DNA of 64,000 bases from assembly GCF_044005705.1 (NCBI RefSeq), contig NZ_JBIPKE010000007.1:51678-115677 (forward strand). The letters are read 5' to 3'. Shown here piece after piece: positions 7,787 through 16,343 of the stretch (the first letter of the stretch is position 1; each line of letters starts with the position of its first letter). Both the position numbers and the translations under genes were made by a program. The stretch is from Marinoscillum luteum. GTDB taxonomy: Bacteria; Bacteroidota; Bacteroidia; Cytophagales; Cyclobacteriaceae. A model generated the notes under the pieces. It did no database searches, was not told the DNA's origin, and worked only from the letters and a program-made list of their open reading frames with translations.

Positions 7787-8317
7787 CTACGGCGTATCAA
7801 TTGTTAATTCGTAGGATAGCTCTTCCCAATCAAAGGTGAGTGCATTTTTCGTTAGGGTAAACTTCATTCGTTCGTCGAAATCCGATTTACTTGGAGTAAC
7901 AATCAGTCTGAAAATATCCTTGTTTTGATTGTAGTTGTAGGAGCCCCATTGATCCCATTCTTCATTAAATATGATGGTCCAGGTACTATCCGTTGGGATT
8001 GTGAAAATGGCATATGTGCCTTTGGGTAGCGTCTCTCCATTAATCCGGATATCCCCAGAGGTGTTTAGAAAGGTTGCCTTATTAGCTCCTGTGCGCCAGA
8101 TTTCATTATATGGAACCAGCTCACCCCAGATTTTTCGTTTCTTCACCCCCGGACTGCTATATTCAACATTGATCGAAACCCCATTTACCTGTACAGAGTC
8201 GCTGGCGGGAGGGGAAGGTCTGTGTTCTGCTTTACTGTTACAGGAGGTGGTAAGTAAGCCCAGGCTGAAAGCAAGTACGGCTAATCTTATTTGTGATCTG
8301 ATTTTGGACATTTTCAT
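7787..8317 (-). CDS. DUF2911 lipoprotein
   Basis: With the start at 8317 the product is 176 residues with a lipoprotein signal peptide ending in LLTTSC, so it is probably anchored in an envelope membrane. The body matches DUF2911: VEYSSPGVKKRKIWGELVPY, WRTGANKATF, LPKGTYAIFTIP and FNEEWDQWGSYNY. The family is common in Bacteroidota and its biochemical role is not established. An ATG at 8341 is in frame but places a charged extension before the signal peptide; 8311 is also possible. It converges on the DUF302 gene with 11 bp between them. Confidence 0.85.
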   Translation of the reverse strand: MKMSKIRSQIRLAVLAFSLGLLTTSCNSKAEHRPSPPASDSVQVNGVSINVEYSSPGVKKRKIWGELVPYNEIWRTGANKATFLNTSGDIRINGETLPKGTYAIFTIPTDSTWTIIFNEEWDQWGSYNYNQNKDIFRLIVTPSKSDFDERMKFTLTKNALTFDWEELSYELTIDTP

Positions 8318-8430
8318 GTTCTTAAACGGGCACTTGCTCAATAGGTTGTTGGTTTAAATGATTGATAATAAGTACGTTAAGCAATTGGGTATATTTTTTG
8401 TTATTCCAATAGAAACAAACAGAAACACTC

Positions 8431-8700
8431 ATGGGAATCATAGGCATCGACATTCCTCAACTTAACGAAGAACAGGACATAGAAGTTGAGGTACGGGTAA
8501 ATGGTATCAAAAAGCAATATAACTATCGCGTTGAGATTTTCTATTGGGATCAATGTCCTTTTCCCACAGAAGATCGGGTGGAGTGTATTCGCCAACTTGT
8601 CAACAGTTATGACCGTGACTGGGACCTTGCACACCTTGGATTGCCTACCGACGACTATATTCCCATAACGTTCAGGAAAAAGCGCAATTTAAAAGGGTAG
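8431..8700 (+). CDS. Hypothetical 89-residue protein
   Basis: This is a small soluble protein, rich in charged and aromatic residues, with segments QDIEVEVRVNGIKKQYNYRV and FYWDQCPFPTEDRVECIRQL. No signal peptide or TM segment is present, and no family was recognised. Its last 12 bases overlap the end of the convergent DUF3127 gene. The regular spacing of hydrophobic residues suggests a real folded protein. Confidence 0.6.
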   Translation: MGIIGIDIPQLNEEQDIEVEVRVNGIKKQYNYRVEIFYWDQCPFPTEDRVECIRQLVNSYDRDWDLAHLGLPTDDYIPITFRKKRNLKG

Positions 8701-9054
8701 GTCTTCATCAGAAGAGAAGTCTTCCTTCATCCACCCTTCATCGGTTTGTGGCGGAGGAGGCGTATCTGCTGAGCCTGATTTTTTATCGAGTCTCCATGCC
8801 TGGAGGCTGTTGAAGTATTTGGTACCTCCTTTTGGGTCATTCCACTTTCTTCCCTTCAGGTTGAATGAAATGGTCATTTCATCTCCTACTTCAAAACCGT
8901 CTAATTGCTGACAGTTGGTCTGGATGAGTTCAAATTTTAAAAACTCCGGGTATTGCGGATTTTCCGCATACTCCACTACAAATTCTCTTTTCTTGAAAGA
9001 GTCCGTTACATCCTGGGTAGGTGATTTCTCGATTAATTTACCGTCTATCGTCAT
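8689..9054 (-). CDS. DUF3127 OB-fold-like protein with SSB-type C-terminal tail
   Basis: This 121-residue protein matches DUF3127: FKKREFVVEY, YPEFLKFELIQTNCQQLDGF, DEMTISFNLKGRKW and FNSLQAWRL. The pattern fits a single OB-fold-like beta barrel. The C-terminus is a proline-rich, disordered-looking linker followed by the acidic tip SSDEDLPF, which closely resembles the DDDIPF tip by which bacterial SSB proteins recruit repair and replication partners. A single-strand DNA or nucleic-acid-linked role is therefore plausible but is inference. Confidence 0.8.
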   Translation of the reverse strand: MTIDGKLIEKSPTQDVTDSFKKREFVVEYAENPQYPEFLKFELIQTNCQQLDGFEVGDEMTISFNLKGRKWNDPKGGTKYFNSLQAWRLDKKSGSADTPPPPQTDEGWMKEDFSSDEDLPF

Positions 9055-9101
9055 ATCTTATCTTAAAACTATTCCTCAAATTTGCAGTTCACTTGATGGA
9101 T

Positions 9102-9239
9102 ATGAAAAGATCTAAGAAGGTTTTTTTTATTGTGGCACTTATATTTCTCATGATCATGATGGCTATCGGCTATGATATGAGCAGAAGAACCACCTGGCCG
9201 GGAGCAAAAAAGAGCTTACCCGAGCGTATAGCGGAATAA
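9102..9239 (+). CDS. Small single-pass membrane protein, 45 residues
   Basis: From the ATG at 9102 the product is 45 residues: a short basic N-terminus (MKRSKK), one strongly hydrophobic helix (about 7-24), then a positively charged tail with YDMSRRTTWPGAKKSLPERI. An ATG at 9096 would add two residues. The tail resembles short Bacteroidota proteins I have seen ending in a DMSRRTT-type motif, so the gene is probably real and conserved, but no function is known to me. It is followed after 3 bp by the DUF2452 gene, so the two are probably co-transcribed. Confidence 0.65.
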   Translation: MKRSKKVFFIVALIFLMIMMAIGYDMSRRTTWPGAKKSLPERIAE

Positions 9240-9242
9240 AAG

Positions 9243-9713
9243 ATGCAAGCAAACAAAATTGATGTCTCCAAAATAGATATGGAGAAGGAGCGTGAAAAAA
9301 TCACTGATTTTCCAGGGTTAATCGCATTTGCTCACACAGTGGGCAGTGCACTTATCAAGCCTGAGGACAAAGGAAAAATAAAAGGCCAGGCCCTGGCAGC
9401 CATGCATGATCAAACAGACCGGCAGTTTAGGCAGGTCATGGACCAGATGCGGGTGCTTATGGAGCAGGCCCATGAACTCAAAATGCGAGTAAAGGTCTCC
9501 GAACGAATTTATCAGTCTACTCTGAATTTCACTCCGGTTATACATCAGGTTTACCACCTGTACAGGAGAAAAGACGGAAGCGATTTTCTTTCCATGATAG
9601 CGCCTGCTGAGTGGGGACGTAAGCTGCCTTTTGAAAAACATGAAGCTTCTGTTCGGCTCCTTTCGGATCATACCTGGGAAGTATTGGAGGATCATTTGGA
9701 AGATGAAAGTTAA
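9243..9713 (+). CDS. DUF2452 domain protein
   Basis: This 156-residue soluble protein has the DUF2452 pattern: a helical core (LAAMHDQTDRQFRQVMDQMR, then LMEQAHELKMRVKVSERIYQ), followed by FTPVIHQVYHLYRR and FLSMIAPAEWG. The function of the family is not known. It starts 3 bp after the small membrane protein gene. No signal peptide is present, so it acts in the cytoplasm. Confidence 0.8.
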   Translation: MQANKIDVSKIDMEKEREKITDFPGLIAFAHTVGSALIKPEDKGKIKGQALAAMHDQTDRQFRQVMDQMRVLMEQAHELKMRVKVSERIYQSTLNFTPVIHQVYHLYRRKDGSDFLSMIAPAEWGRKLPFEKHEASVRLLSDHTWEVLEDHLEDES

Positions 9714-9793
9714 AATTTCCGTATCTGTCTTCAGGTTTTTGTACATTCATATTGTTTAATTACTGTTTAGTTGTTCACCTACCTGTCAGTCAG

Positions 9794-10588
9794 ATGAAAA
9801 GATCTCATTCCATTTCCTTTATCCTCCTATTGATTGTTGTGTCATGCTCGTCCGAAAAGGAGAGCGATTTAAAGAAAGATTGTTCAGGGTCGGATCTCGT
9901 GGTGAGCATTGTTTCCGTGGAGCCTACCACATGCTCAGACAAGGGAGGTCTGATAGCTAGTACTACTGGTGGCGAGGGAGCTGTGACCTTTAGTATAAAT
10001 GGTGCGGACTTTCAGCAAGAGGGCACCTTTGATGCCTTGTCTGCTGGCAATTATACCGTTACTGCGATGGATCAGAATGGCTGTACCGCAACTGTCAGTA
10101 CGAATATTGATTCTGAGAGTGGAGGGGTGACGCTTGCTGTTGCAAGCCAGTCTTCAGCTGGTTGTGGTTCATTTAACGGCTCGGTTTCCCTGGGAGCCGC
10201 ATCCGGTAATGGGGATTATACTTATAGCAAGGATGGCAGTACTTTTCAATCGTCTTCCGAATTTGACGGACTTGCAGCCGGGGATTACACTTTTTCTGTT
10301 AAGGATGAAAGCGGATGCGTAGCTTCTGTTTCTGCCACCATAGACACGGGTGTCAGTCTTGATGCTGATATTATGCCTATCATCAGTGCCAACTGCGCTG
10401 TGCAAGGGTGTCATGGAGATGTTCAGTCACCGCTGCTTACGAGTAAGGCTTTGGTTATCGGGCAGGCAGCTCGCATCAAGGTTAGAACCAATGCCGGACA
10501 GATGCCGCCAGCCGGAAGGCCAGATCTCACTCAGCAGCAAATAGACCTGATTGCTTGCTGGGTAGAAGATGGTGCCCTGGATAACTAG
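9794..10588 (+). CDS. Lipoprotein with SprB-like repeats and cytochrome c-like domain
   Basis: From the ATG at 9794 the product has a lipoprotein signal peptide (SFILLLIVVSCSS). Two tandem modules of the SprB/adhesin type follow, each with a Cys near the start, a GNYTV or GDYTF strand and a C-terminal GC motif. The last 80 residues resemble a c-type cytochrome domain: LDADIMPIISANC, the heme-binding-like CAVQGCH (a CX4CH motif, about 10394-10414), then AGQMPPAGRPDLTQQQIDLI with the likely axial Met and IACWVEDGA. It may be a surface or periplasmic electron carrier. An upstream in-frame ATG at 9752 is not favoured because it precedes the signal peptide. Confidence 0.75.
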   Translation: MKRSHSISFILLLIVVSCSSEKESDLKKDCSGSDLVVSIVSVEPTTCSDKGGLIASTTGGEGAVTFSINGADFQQEGTFDALSAGNYTVTAMDQNGCTATVSTNIDSESGGVTLAVASQSSAGCGSFNGSVSLGAASGNGDYTYSKDGSTFQSSSEFDGLAAGDYTFSVKDESGCVASVSATIDTGVSLDADIMPIISANCAVQGCHGDVQSPLLTSKALVIGQAARIKVRTNAGQMPPAGRPDLTQQQIDLIACWVEDGALDN

Positions 10589-10617
10589 TACGGCCCGAAC
10601 TCGGATAAATAATGTGA

Positions 10618-11616
10618 ATGCCTGTTATTAAGAAATCGGAATACAAGAAACCGCCATTTTACCTTTTCAATGCTCACCTTGAGACCATTGTGCCCTCCAT
10701 GTTCTTTAAGGAGCCCGGCGACCTCTATGAGCGCGAACGACTTGAGCTTGGGGATGGAGATTTTTTGGATTTAGACTGGATCAAAAACAACAAAAACAGG
10801 TGTATTGTGATTACTCACGGACTTGAAGGTGGATCGGAAAGGTACTATGTCAAGCGCACTGCCAAATTTTTTAGAGATCGGGGATGGGACGTTATGGCAT
10901 GGAACTGCCGGAGCTGTAGTGGAGAGATGAATCGTTTGCCCCGATTCTATCATCATGGCGACACAGAAGACCTGTCAGTGGTCATTGATCGGGTGATGGA
11001 GGAAGGTTACGAATCGGTGGTGCTGGTGGGATATTCCATGGGTGGAAGCATGAGCCTGAAATACCTCGGTGAGCAGTCACGAGCTTCCGAGATCAAGGGT
11101 GGTGTTTTCTTCTCCGTACCCTGTGACCTACGGGACAGTGCGATCCAACTTCTAAAAAGGGAGAATAGACTCTATGAGCAGCGTTTTTTGAAGAAGCTGG
11201 TGGAGAAAATCAGGATCAAGGCTGAGGCTCACCCAGGGGTGGTTTCTTCAGAGGGGCTAGATTCACTGCAAGATTTTGACACTTTTCATGACAGATACAC
11301 GGCTCCCCTTCATGGCTTTCAGAGTAAGGACGATTTTTTTGCATCTGCTACGTGCGATCAATACTTACCAGGCATAAGCGTACCGGTGTTGATAGTGAAT
11401 GCTCAAAACGATCCCATGTTGGGCCCTGCCTGTTCGCCTTATGACATAGCTCATCAAAGCGAATTTGTTTACCTGGAAACACCCAAAAAGGGAGGGCACG
11501 TTGGATTTACCTTGCCGGGAAATGCCTACAGTTATATGGAGAAGCGGGCAGAGGCGTTCATCCACGAGCAGCTCGGAATCAGTCCTTCGGTTGAAAATTC
11601 AGAGATACAGAGTTGA
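10618..11616 (+). CDS. YheT-family alpha/beta hydrolase
   Basis: This 332-residue cytoplasmic protein matches the YheT/ABHD1-3 esterase family. It has the oxyanion-side motif THGLEGGSERYYVK, the family signature WNCRSCSGEMNR followed by FYHHGDTEDL, the nucleophile elbow GYSMGGSM, a late NAQNDPMLGP (acid) and GGHVGF (catalytic His). The substrate is unknown; relatives hydrolyse short acyl esters or lipids. Its 3' end overlaps the convergent msrB gene by 38 bp. Confidence 0.88.
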   Translation: MPVIKKSEYKKPPFYLFNAHLETIVPSMFFKEPGDLYERERLELGDGDFLDLDWIKNNKNRCIVITHGLEGGSERYYVKRTAKFFRDRGWDVMAWNCRSCSGEMNRLPRFYHHGDTEDLSVVIDRVMEEGYESVVLVGYSMGGSMSLKYLGEQSRASEIKGGVFFSVPCDLRDSAIQLLKRENRLYEQRFLKKLVEKIRIKAEAHPGVVSSEGLDSLQDFDTFHDRYTAPLHGFQSKDDFFASATCDQYLPGISVPVLIVNAQNDPMLGPACSPYDIAHQSEFVYLETPKKGGHVGFTLPGNAYSYMEKRAEAFIHEQLGISPSVENSEIQS

Positions 11617-12088
11617 TGCAGTACCTCAAACCTGTGGGTTTGGGGCCATCAGGGAAAATATGTCCTAGGTGACCACCACATCTGGCACAATGCACTTCGG
11701 TGCGAGCCATCCCGTATGAAGAGTCTTTTTCTTCCCCTACATTTGACTTTGCCAGAGGCTCATAGAAACTCGGCCACCCTGTACCGGATTTGAATTTGGT
11801 CTCAGAGCTGAATAGAGGTAGGTCACAGGCTTTACACACATAAGTTCCTTCTTTTTTATGATCCCAATAGGCTCCTGTAAAAGCACGCTCTGTGCCTTGC
11901 TCTCTCATTACATAATAGGCTTCCGGTGAAAGTCTTTGCTTCCATTCCGAATTTGCTAGTTTAATTGGGATGATATCACTTTCTGTAGTTTTCTCCTGGC
12001 CGCTCTCATTAGCTGTTTTTTCCTGGGCGCATGCCTGGCTGAGGATTCCAAGGATAATTACCGTACTTAATAATTTTAATCCGTTCAT
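11579..12088 (-). CDS. msrB: MsrB, lipoprotein form (methionine-R-sulfoxide reductase)
   Basis: Starting at 12088 the product is 169 residues with a lipoprotein signal peptide (LSTVIILGILSQACAQ), a short linker, and a complete MsrB domain. Zinc-binding pairs CKAC and CARC, the segment GTGWPSFYEP, HCARCGGHLGHIFPDGP and the catalytic selenocysteine-equivalent Cys in RYCINS are all present. It should repair oxidised methionine in envelope proteins. The upstream in-frame ATG at 12139 would bury the signal peptide. A second, cytosolic MsrB is encoded at 16344..16748. Confidence 0.93.
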   Translation of the reverse strand: MNGLKLLSTVIILGILSQACAQEKTANESGQEKTTESDIIPIKLANSEWKQRLSPEAYYVMREQGTERAFTGAYWDHKKEGTYVCKACDLPLFSSETKFKSGTGWPSFYEPLAKSNVGEEKDSSYGMARTEVHCARCGGHLGHIFPDGPKPTGLRYCINSVSLNFQPKD

Positions 12089-12166
12089 AAAAAGTCTGAC
12101 AAGTGAGATTTGTGATTTGTTACCTTTAACAAGAAACACGCTACTAAAAGTTTAAATTTTTTCAAT

Positions 12167-13546
12167 ATGAACAAAATATGCAAATGGACAGGTGTGGTGC
12201 TGGTGTCTCTGATGTTTGGGTGCAATCCCCAAAAGGCAGAATCCCCTCAGGACTATTCATACCAAGTGCCAGTAGATTATTATAAGCTCAACAACGGGTT
12301 GAAAGTGGTTTTTTCTCAGGATAAAACTGCTCCGACTGTGGTTGTGGCGGTGTATTATAACATTGGGTTCAGGATCGAACCCCAGGATCGAACAGGTTTT
12401 GCTCATCTTTTTGAACACATGATGTTTCAGGGATCAGAGAACTTAGGCAAAATGGAGTTTGTGAAACTGGTACAACAAAATGGGGGAGTCCTCAATGGAT
12501 CTACCAGATTCGATTTCACCAATTATTTTGAGATTTTGCCGGCGCACAAACTACAGACTGCCTTGTGGGCAGAGGCAGACAGAATGAGCGGTTTGGCCAT
12601 CACTGAGGATAACCTGATCAACCAACAGGGAGTAGTGAAGAATGAGGTAAAAGTTAATGTACTGAACCAACCCTATGGAGGATTTCCCTGGTTGGATATG
12701 CCACAGTACGCCAATGAAAACTGGTATAATGCACACAACTTTTATGGAGACCTGGAAGATCTGGATGCAGCCACTCTTGAAGATGTGAAAAGCTTTTTTG
12801 ATACCTTCTATGCTCCTAATAACGCAGTACTGGTGGTAGTAGGGGATTTTGAGAAGGACGAGACCAGACAATGGATTCAGGAGTATTTTGGTGACTTGCC
12901 TTCAGCTGAGTTGCCTCCGGTAGCGGATATTTCAGAGCCTAAGCAAACAGCCGAGAAGGTGTTTACCAAACCAGATAAGCTGGCCACTCGCCCTGCATTG
13001 GCCTTTGCCTATCACATGCCAGAGCGCAATACGCCAGAGTATTATGCCATGGGATTAATTGATCAACTCTTGCTGCAGGGAGACGATGCGTTGCTAAATC
13101 AGCGCTTTGTAAAGGAAAAAGGATATACAGGATCTGTGGATGGAGGGATCAACTTGCTCGGAAACATGTTTAACTATAATGGTCCGATGTTGTGGATGGG
13201 GTCACTCATTCATGATGCGGAAGTACCCTCCGATAGCATTACTGCAGTGTTAAATCAGGCGATTGATGAGTTCACCTCTAAGGAAGTGACTCAGGCAGAT
13301 TTAGATCGGGCATTGATCAAAATGAGGTCGGATCTTTACTCCAATTTGGGAGGTTTTTTCGGATTTGGGCGCGCTGACCTTTTGGCTTCTTTTGCTCTTT
13401 TCGATGATGACCCGGGAAGAATTAACCTTCTGGAAGGCGAGTTCAGGAAAATAACTCCTGAAATATTGAAACGTACGGCAGAGGAATACCTCGTGCCTGA
13501 AAATCGAACGATTTTGATTTTGGAACCTACTACTGAAGAAAATTGA
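12167..13546 (+). CDS. M16 zinc protease, catalytic subunit, lipoprotein
   Basis: This 459-residue protein has a lipoprotein signal peptide (cleavage before Cys19 in LMFGC). The inverted zinc motif HLFEH is at 80-84 inside GFAHLFEHMMFQGS, with the downstream acidic ligand region VVKNEVKVNVLNQPYG. The length is that of one M16 half-chain pair, as in the two-subunit processing-peptidase type. The partner gene follows after 7 bp and lacks the zinc motif, so the two very probably form a heterodimer in the periplasm that degrades peptides. Confidence 0.92.
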   Translation: MNKICKWTGVVLVSLMFGCNPQKAESPQDYSYQVPVDYYKLNNGLKVVFSQDKTAPTVVVAVYYNIGFRIEPQDRTGFAHLFEHMMFQGSENLGKMEFVKLVQQNGGVLNGSTRFDFTNYFEILPAHKLQTALWAEADRMSGLAITEDNLINQQGVVKNEVKVNVLNQPYGGFPWLDMPQYANENWYNAHNFYGDLEDLDAATLEDVKSFFDTFYAPNNAVLVVVGDFEKDETRQWIQEYFGDLPSAELPPVADISEPKQTAEKVFTKPDKLATRPALAFAYHMPERNTPEYYAMGLIDQLLLQGDDALLNQRFVKEKGYTGSVDGGINLLGNMFNYNGPMLWMGSLIHDAEVPSDSITAVLNQAIDEFTSKEVTQADLDRALIKMRSDLYSNLGGFFGFGRADLLASFALFDDDPGRINLLEGEFRKITPEILKRTAEEYLVPENRTILILEPTTEEN

Positions 13547-13553
13547 TAAGGTC

Positions 13554-14936
13554 ATGAAGCGCATTACATTATATTTATTCAACATCGTTATTTGCCTGGC
13601 AGTGTTTGCTCAAAAACAAACACCACCTGCCGGAGGAACTCCAAAGGATTTTACCCTTCCAGAGAAAACCACTTTCCAATTGGACAATGGTTTGACTGTG
13701 GTGATGATCCCTTACGGAAAACTTCCGAAGGTGACTGTGAGTGCTGTGGTGAAAACCGGCAATATTCATGAAGGGGAAGGGCAAATATGGCTGGCAGATA
13801 TTACTGCTGATCTGATGCAGGAGGGCACTACCACCCGCACAGCTCAGGAGGTATCACTGGCTGTCGCTAATATGGGTGGTCAGATCAATATAGGAGTAGG
13901 CCCCAATCAGACCACAGCGTCAGGAGAGGTGCTTTCCGAATTTGGTGCTGACCTTGTAGGCCTGATCGCCGAGGTGTTGCAGCAGCCGGCTTTTCCAGGG
14001 GGAGAACTCAGCAGATTGATCAATGACAGGAAACGAGACCTGAGTGTTCAGATGTCCAGGCCGCAGCCTCAGGCTAGTGAGAAGTTCAATAAGATTATAT
14101 ATGGAAATCATCCTTATGGAGATATCTATCCAACAGAAGAAATGCTGGATAGCTACACCATTGATGATGTACGAAAATTTTACAGCGACAATTTTGGAGC
14201 TCAGCGTACGGTGGTTTATGTAGCTGGCGTTTTCAATGAGGCTGAGATGAAGGAGGCAGTAACCAAAGCCTTCTCGGAGTGGGTCACAGGCCCTGCTGTG
14301 AGCTTTGATGTACCTGAGGCTGTGGCTAAGCCCGGTGTGGAAATTCTGGATAGGGCAGATGCTCCCCAGTCTACTATCATCATGGGTCTGCCTGTGGTAG
14401 ATCCTTCGCATCCGGATTTCATTCCACTTTCTGTGACCAATTATTTGTTGGGGGGTTCTTTTGCCTCCAGGATCACCTCGAACATTAGGGAAGACAAAGG
14501 CTATACATACTCACCCAGAAGTACAGTAGATACCAGGTATGGAGCTGCCACCTGGTATGAAATGGCCGATGTGACTACTGATGTTACAGGGCCTTCTCTC
14601 AAGGAGATTTCATATGAGATCAATAAGCTCAGGAGTGAGGTTCCGGGAGTTGAAGAATTGGACGGTATTAAGAATTATAGAGCAGGGATATTTGTTTTAC
14701 AAAACTCATCTCCTGGCGGAATTATCGGTCAGCTCTCGTTTCTAGACCTGTATGGCCTGGATGACTCATACCTCACCGAATATGTAAAGAACGTTTATGC
14801 CGTCACACCTGAGCAGGTGACTGAGATGACTCGTAAGTACCTGGATTATGAGAAAATGACCATCGTGGTGGTAGGAGATAAAAAGGTGATTGAAAAGCAG
14901 ATAGAAGACTATCAAAACGCTTTGGACAATTTCTGA
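13554..14936 (+). CDS. M16 protease partner subunit, non-catalytic
   Basis: This 460-residue protein is exported (signal peptide ending near VFAQKQ). The M16 fold is clear (FQLDNGLTVVMIP, HPYGDIYPTEEMLDSYT, REDKGYTYSPRS), but the HxxEH site is replaced by LADITADLMQEGT. The conserved Arg/Tyr pair in ASRITSNIREDKGYTYS, which binds substrate in active heterodimers, is retained. It forms the second gene of a two-gene operon and ends at a strong terminator at 14968-15003. Confidence 0.9.
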   Translation: MKRITLYLFNIVICLAVFAQKQTPPAGGTPKDFTLPEKTTFQLDNGLTVVMIPYGKLPKVTVSAVVKTGNIHEGEGQIWLADITADLMQEGTTTRTAQEVSLAVANMGGQINIGVGPNQTTASGEVLSEFGADLVGLIAEVLQQPAFPGGELSRLINDRKRDLSVQMSRPQPQASEKFNKIIYGNHPYGDIYPTEEMLDSYTIDDVRKFYSDNFGAQRTVVYVAGVFNEAEMKEAVTKAFSEWVTGPAVSFDVPEAVAKPGVEILDRADAPQSTIIMGLPVVDPSHPDFIPLSVTNYLLGGSFASRITSNIREDKGYTYSPRSTVDTRYGAATWYEMADVTTDVTGPSLKEISYEINKLRSEVPGVEELDGIKNYRAGIFVLQNSSPGGIIGQLSFLDLYGLDDSYLTEYVKNVYAVTPEQVTEMTRKYLDYEKMTIVVVGDKKVIEKQIEDYQNALDNF

Positions 14937-14967
14937 AAAGAGGCTTCATAAGTGTTGCTAAGAAAGG

Positions 14968-15003
14968 AAAGGCCCTCCATCAACAATGGAGGGCCTTTCT
15001 TTT
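14968..15003. terminator. Bidirectional rho-independent terminator
   Basis: AAAGGCCCTCCAT (14968-14980) and ATGGAGGGCCTTT (14986-14998) form a perfect 13-bp stem with a 5-base loop, followed on the plus strand by CTTTT and flanked by A-rich sequence on the other side. It serves the M16 operon and the convergent lhgO gene, whose stop codon abuts it. Confidence 0.85.
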
Positions 15004-16219
15004 AACTCTTCTCTACTGTCACTTTCTCAAATCGTTTCAAGGCCAGCCCTGCTACATGTTCGCCGATGGCCAGCGACGAGGTGGCTGCCGGAGAGGGTGC
15101 ATTGCCTACATTGATCACTTTATCGCTTTCCAAGATCAAAAAATCATCGATCAGGCCACCTTCACGGTCACAGGCTTGTGCCCTCACACCAGACCCACCC
15201 GGTTCTAGGTCATTTTTTTGTATTTCTGGTAGTAGTTCCTGGAGGGCTTTGGTGAATGCTGACTTGGAATAGGACCTGTAAAATTCACCCAATCCGGTTT
15301 TCCAGTACTTCCCGGCTACTTTTCTGAATCCTTTCCACCCCAGTGTGCCCGCCAATTCACCCAGGTTAATGTCAGATTTGGTGTAACCTTCTCTTCTGTA
15401 GGCCAGCACTGCATTTGGACCAGCCTCAATGCCGCCACCGATCATTCGGGTAAAGTGCACCCCAAGAAAAGGGAAATTGGGGTCCGGTACAGGGTAGATG
15501 AGGTTTTTTACCAGGTGTTCTTTCTCCTTTTTGAGCTTGAAGTACTCACCGCGGAATGGAATGATCCGATAGTTCACAGGTACGCCGGTGAGCTTAGCTA
15601 CTTTGTCCGAAAACAGGCCAGAGCAGTTGATGACCAGACGGGCTGTCAGGGTTTGATGCTGGGTGATCACCTGAATGAAGCCTTTGTTTTCCTGTATGTC
15701 CAGAACCTTATTGTCAGGAAAGATGTCGCCACCAAAATGCCGGATTTTTTCTGCATACTTAGCTGCGACGGCTTTGTAGTCTATGATTCCAGTCTGAGGA
15801 ACATGAATACCCTCAATGCCATTCACATGGGGCTCGTAATCGTTTAATTCCTCTTTATTGAGTTTTTTCATCCCGGTGAGGCCGTTTTGGATGCCTCGCT
15901 CATAGAGCATGTTTAGTGTGGTGATTTGCTCTTCGTTGGTGGCCACTACTATCTTGCCACAGAGCTCGTAGGGGATTTCTTCTTCGTCGCAAAACTTGAT
16001 GAGTTTATGGTATCCATCCACACAGTTTTTGGCCTTCAGACTACCAGGCTTATAATATAGTCCTGAGTGGATCACACCACTATTATGTCCCGTTTGGTGG
16101 GTAGCCAGCCCTTTTTCTTTTTCCACTACGGCTACACGCAGTTTGGGATTGCTTTCTTTGATTTTGAGGGCAGATGCCAGGCCAACGATGCCTCCCCCAA
16201 TTACGACTACATTATACAT
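15002..16219 (-). CDS. lhgO: L-2-hydroxyglutarate oxidase
   Basis: This 405-residue FAD-dependent enzyme has the dinucleotide motif VVVIGGGIVGLASAL at the N-terminus, the family signature HNSGVIHSGLYYKPGSLKA, and the C-terminal FAD-binding region with NVGNAPSPAATSSLAIG. It oxidises L-2-hydroxyglutarate to 2-oxoglutarate, clearing a by-product of central metabolism, with electrons passed to the respiratory chain in homologues. It stands alone on the minus strand. The assignment to LhgO rather than a general glycerol-phosphate oxidase follows from length and motifs. Confidence 0.92.
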   Translation of the reverse strand: MYNVVVIGGGIVGLASALKIKESNPKLRVAVVEKEKGLATHQTGHNSGVIHSGLYYKPGSLKAKNCVDGYHKLIKFCDEEEIPYELCGKIVVATNEEQITTLNMLYERGIQNGLTGMKKLNKEELNDYEPHVNGIEGIHVPQTGIIDYKAVAAKYAEKIRHFGGDIFPDNKVLDIQENKGFIQVITQHQTLTARLVINCSGLFSDKVAKLTGVPVNYRIIPFRGEYFKLKKEKEHLVKNLIYPVPDPNFPFLGVHFTRMIGGGIEAGPNAVLAYRREGYTKSDINLGELAGTLGWKGFRKVAGKYWKTGLGEFYRSYSKSAFTKALQELLPEIQKNDLEPGGSGVRAQACDREGGLIDDFLILESDKVINVGNAPSPAATSSLAIGEHVAGLALKRFEKVTVEKS

Positions 16220-16343
16220 GCCTTTTCATACAGTTTGAACAGGCAAATATGTCGATTTTGATTTATTCTGGAACTTGGGTGGGGTGATTTTTATTCTCTG
16301 CCGCAAGAAGGGGGCAAGCCCTTCTTACGATGCAGATAAGCTA

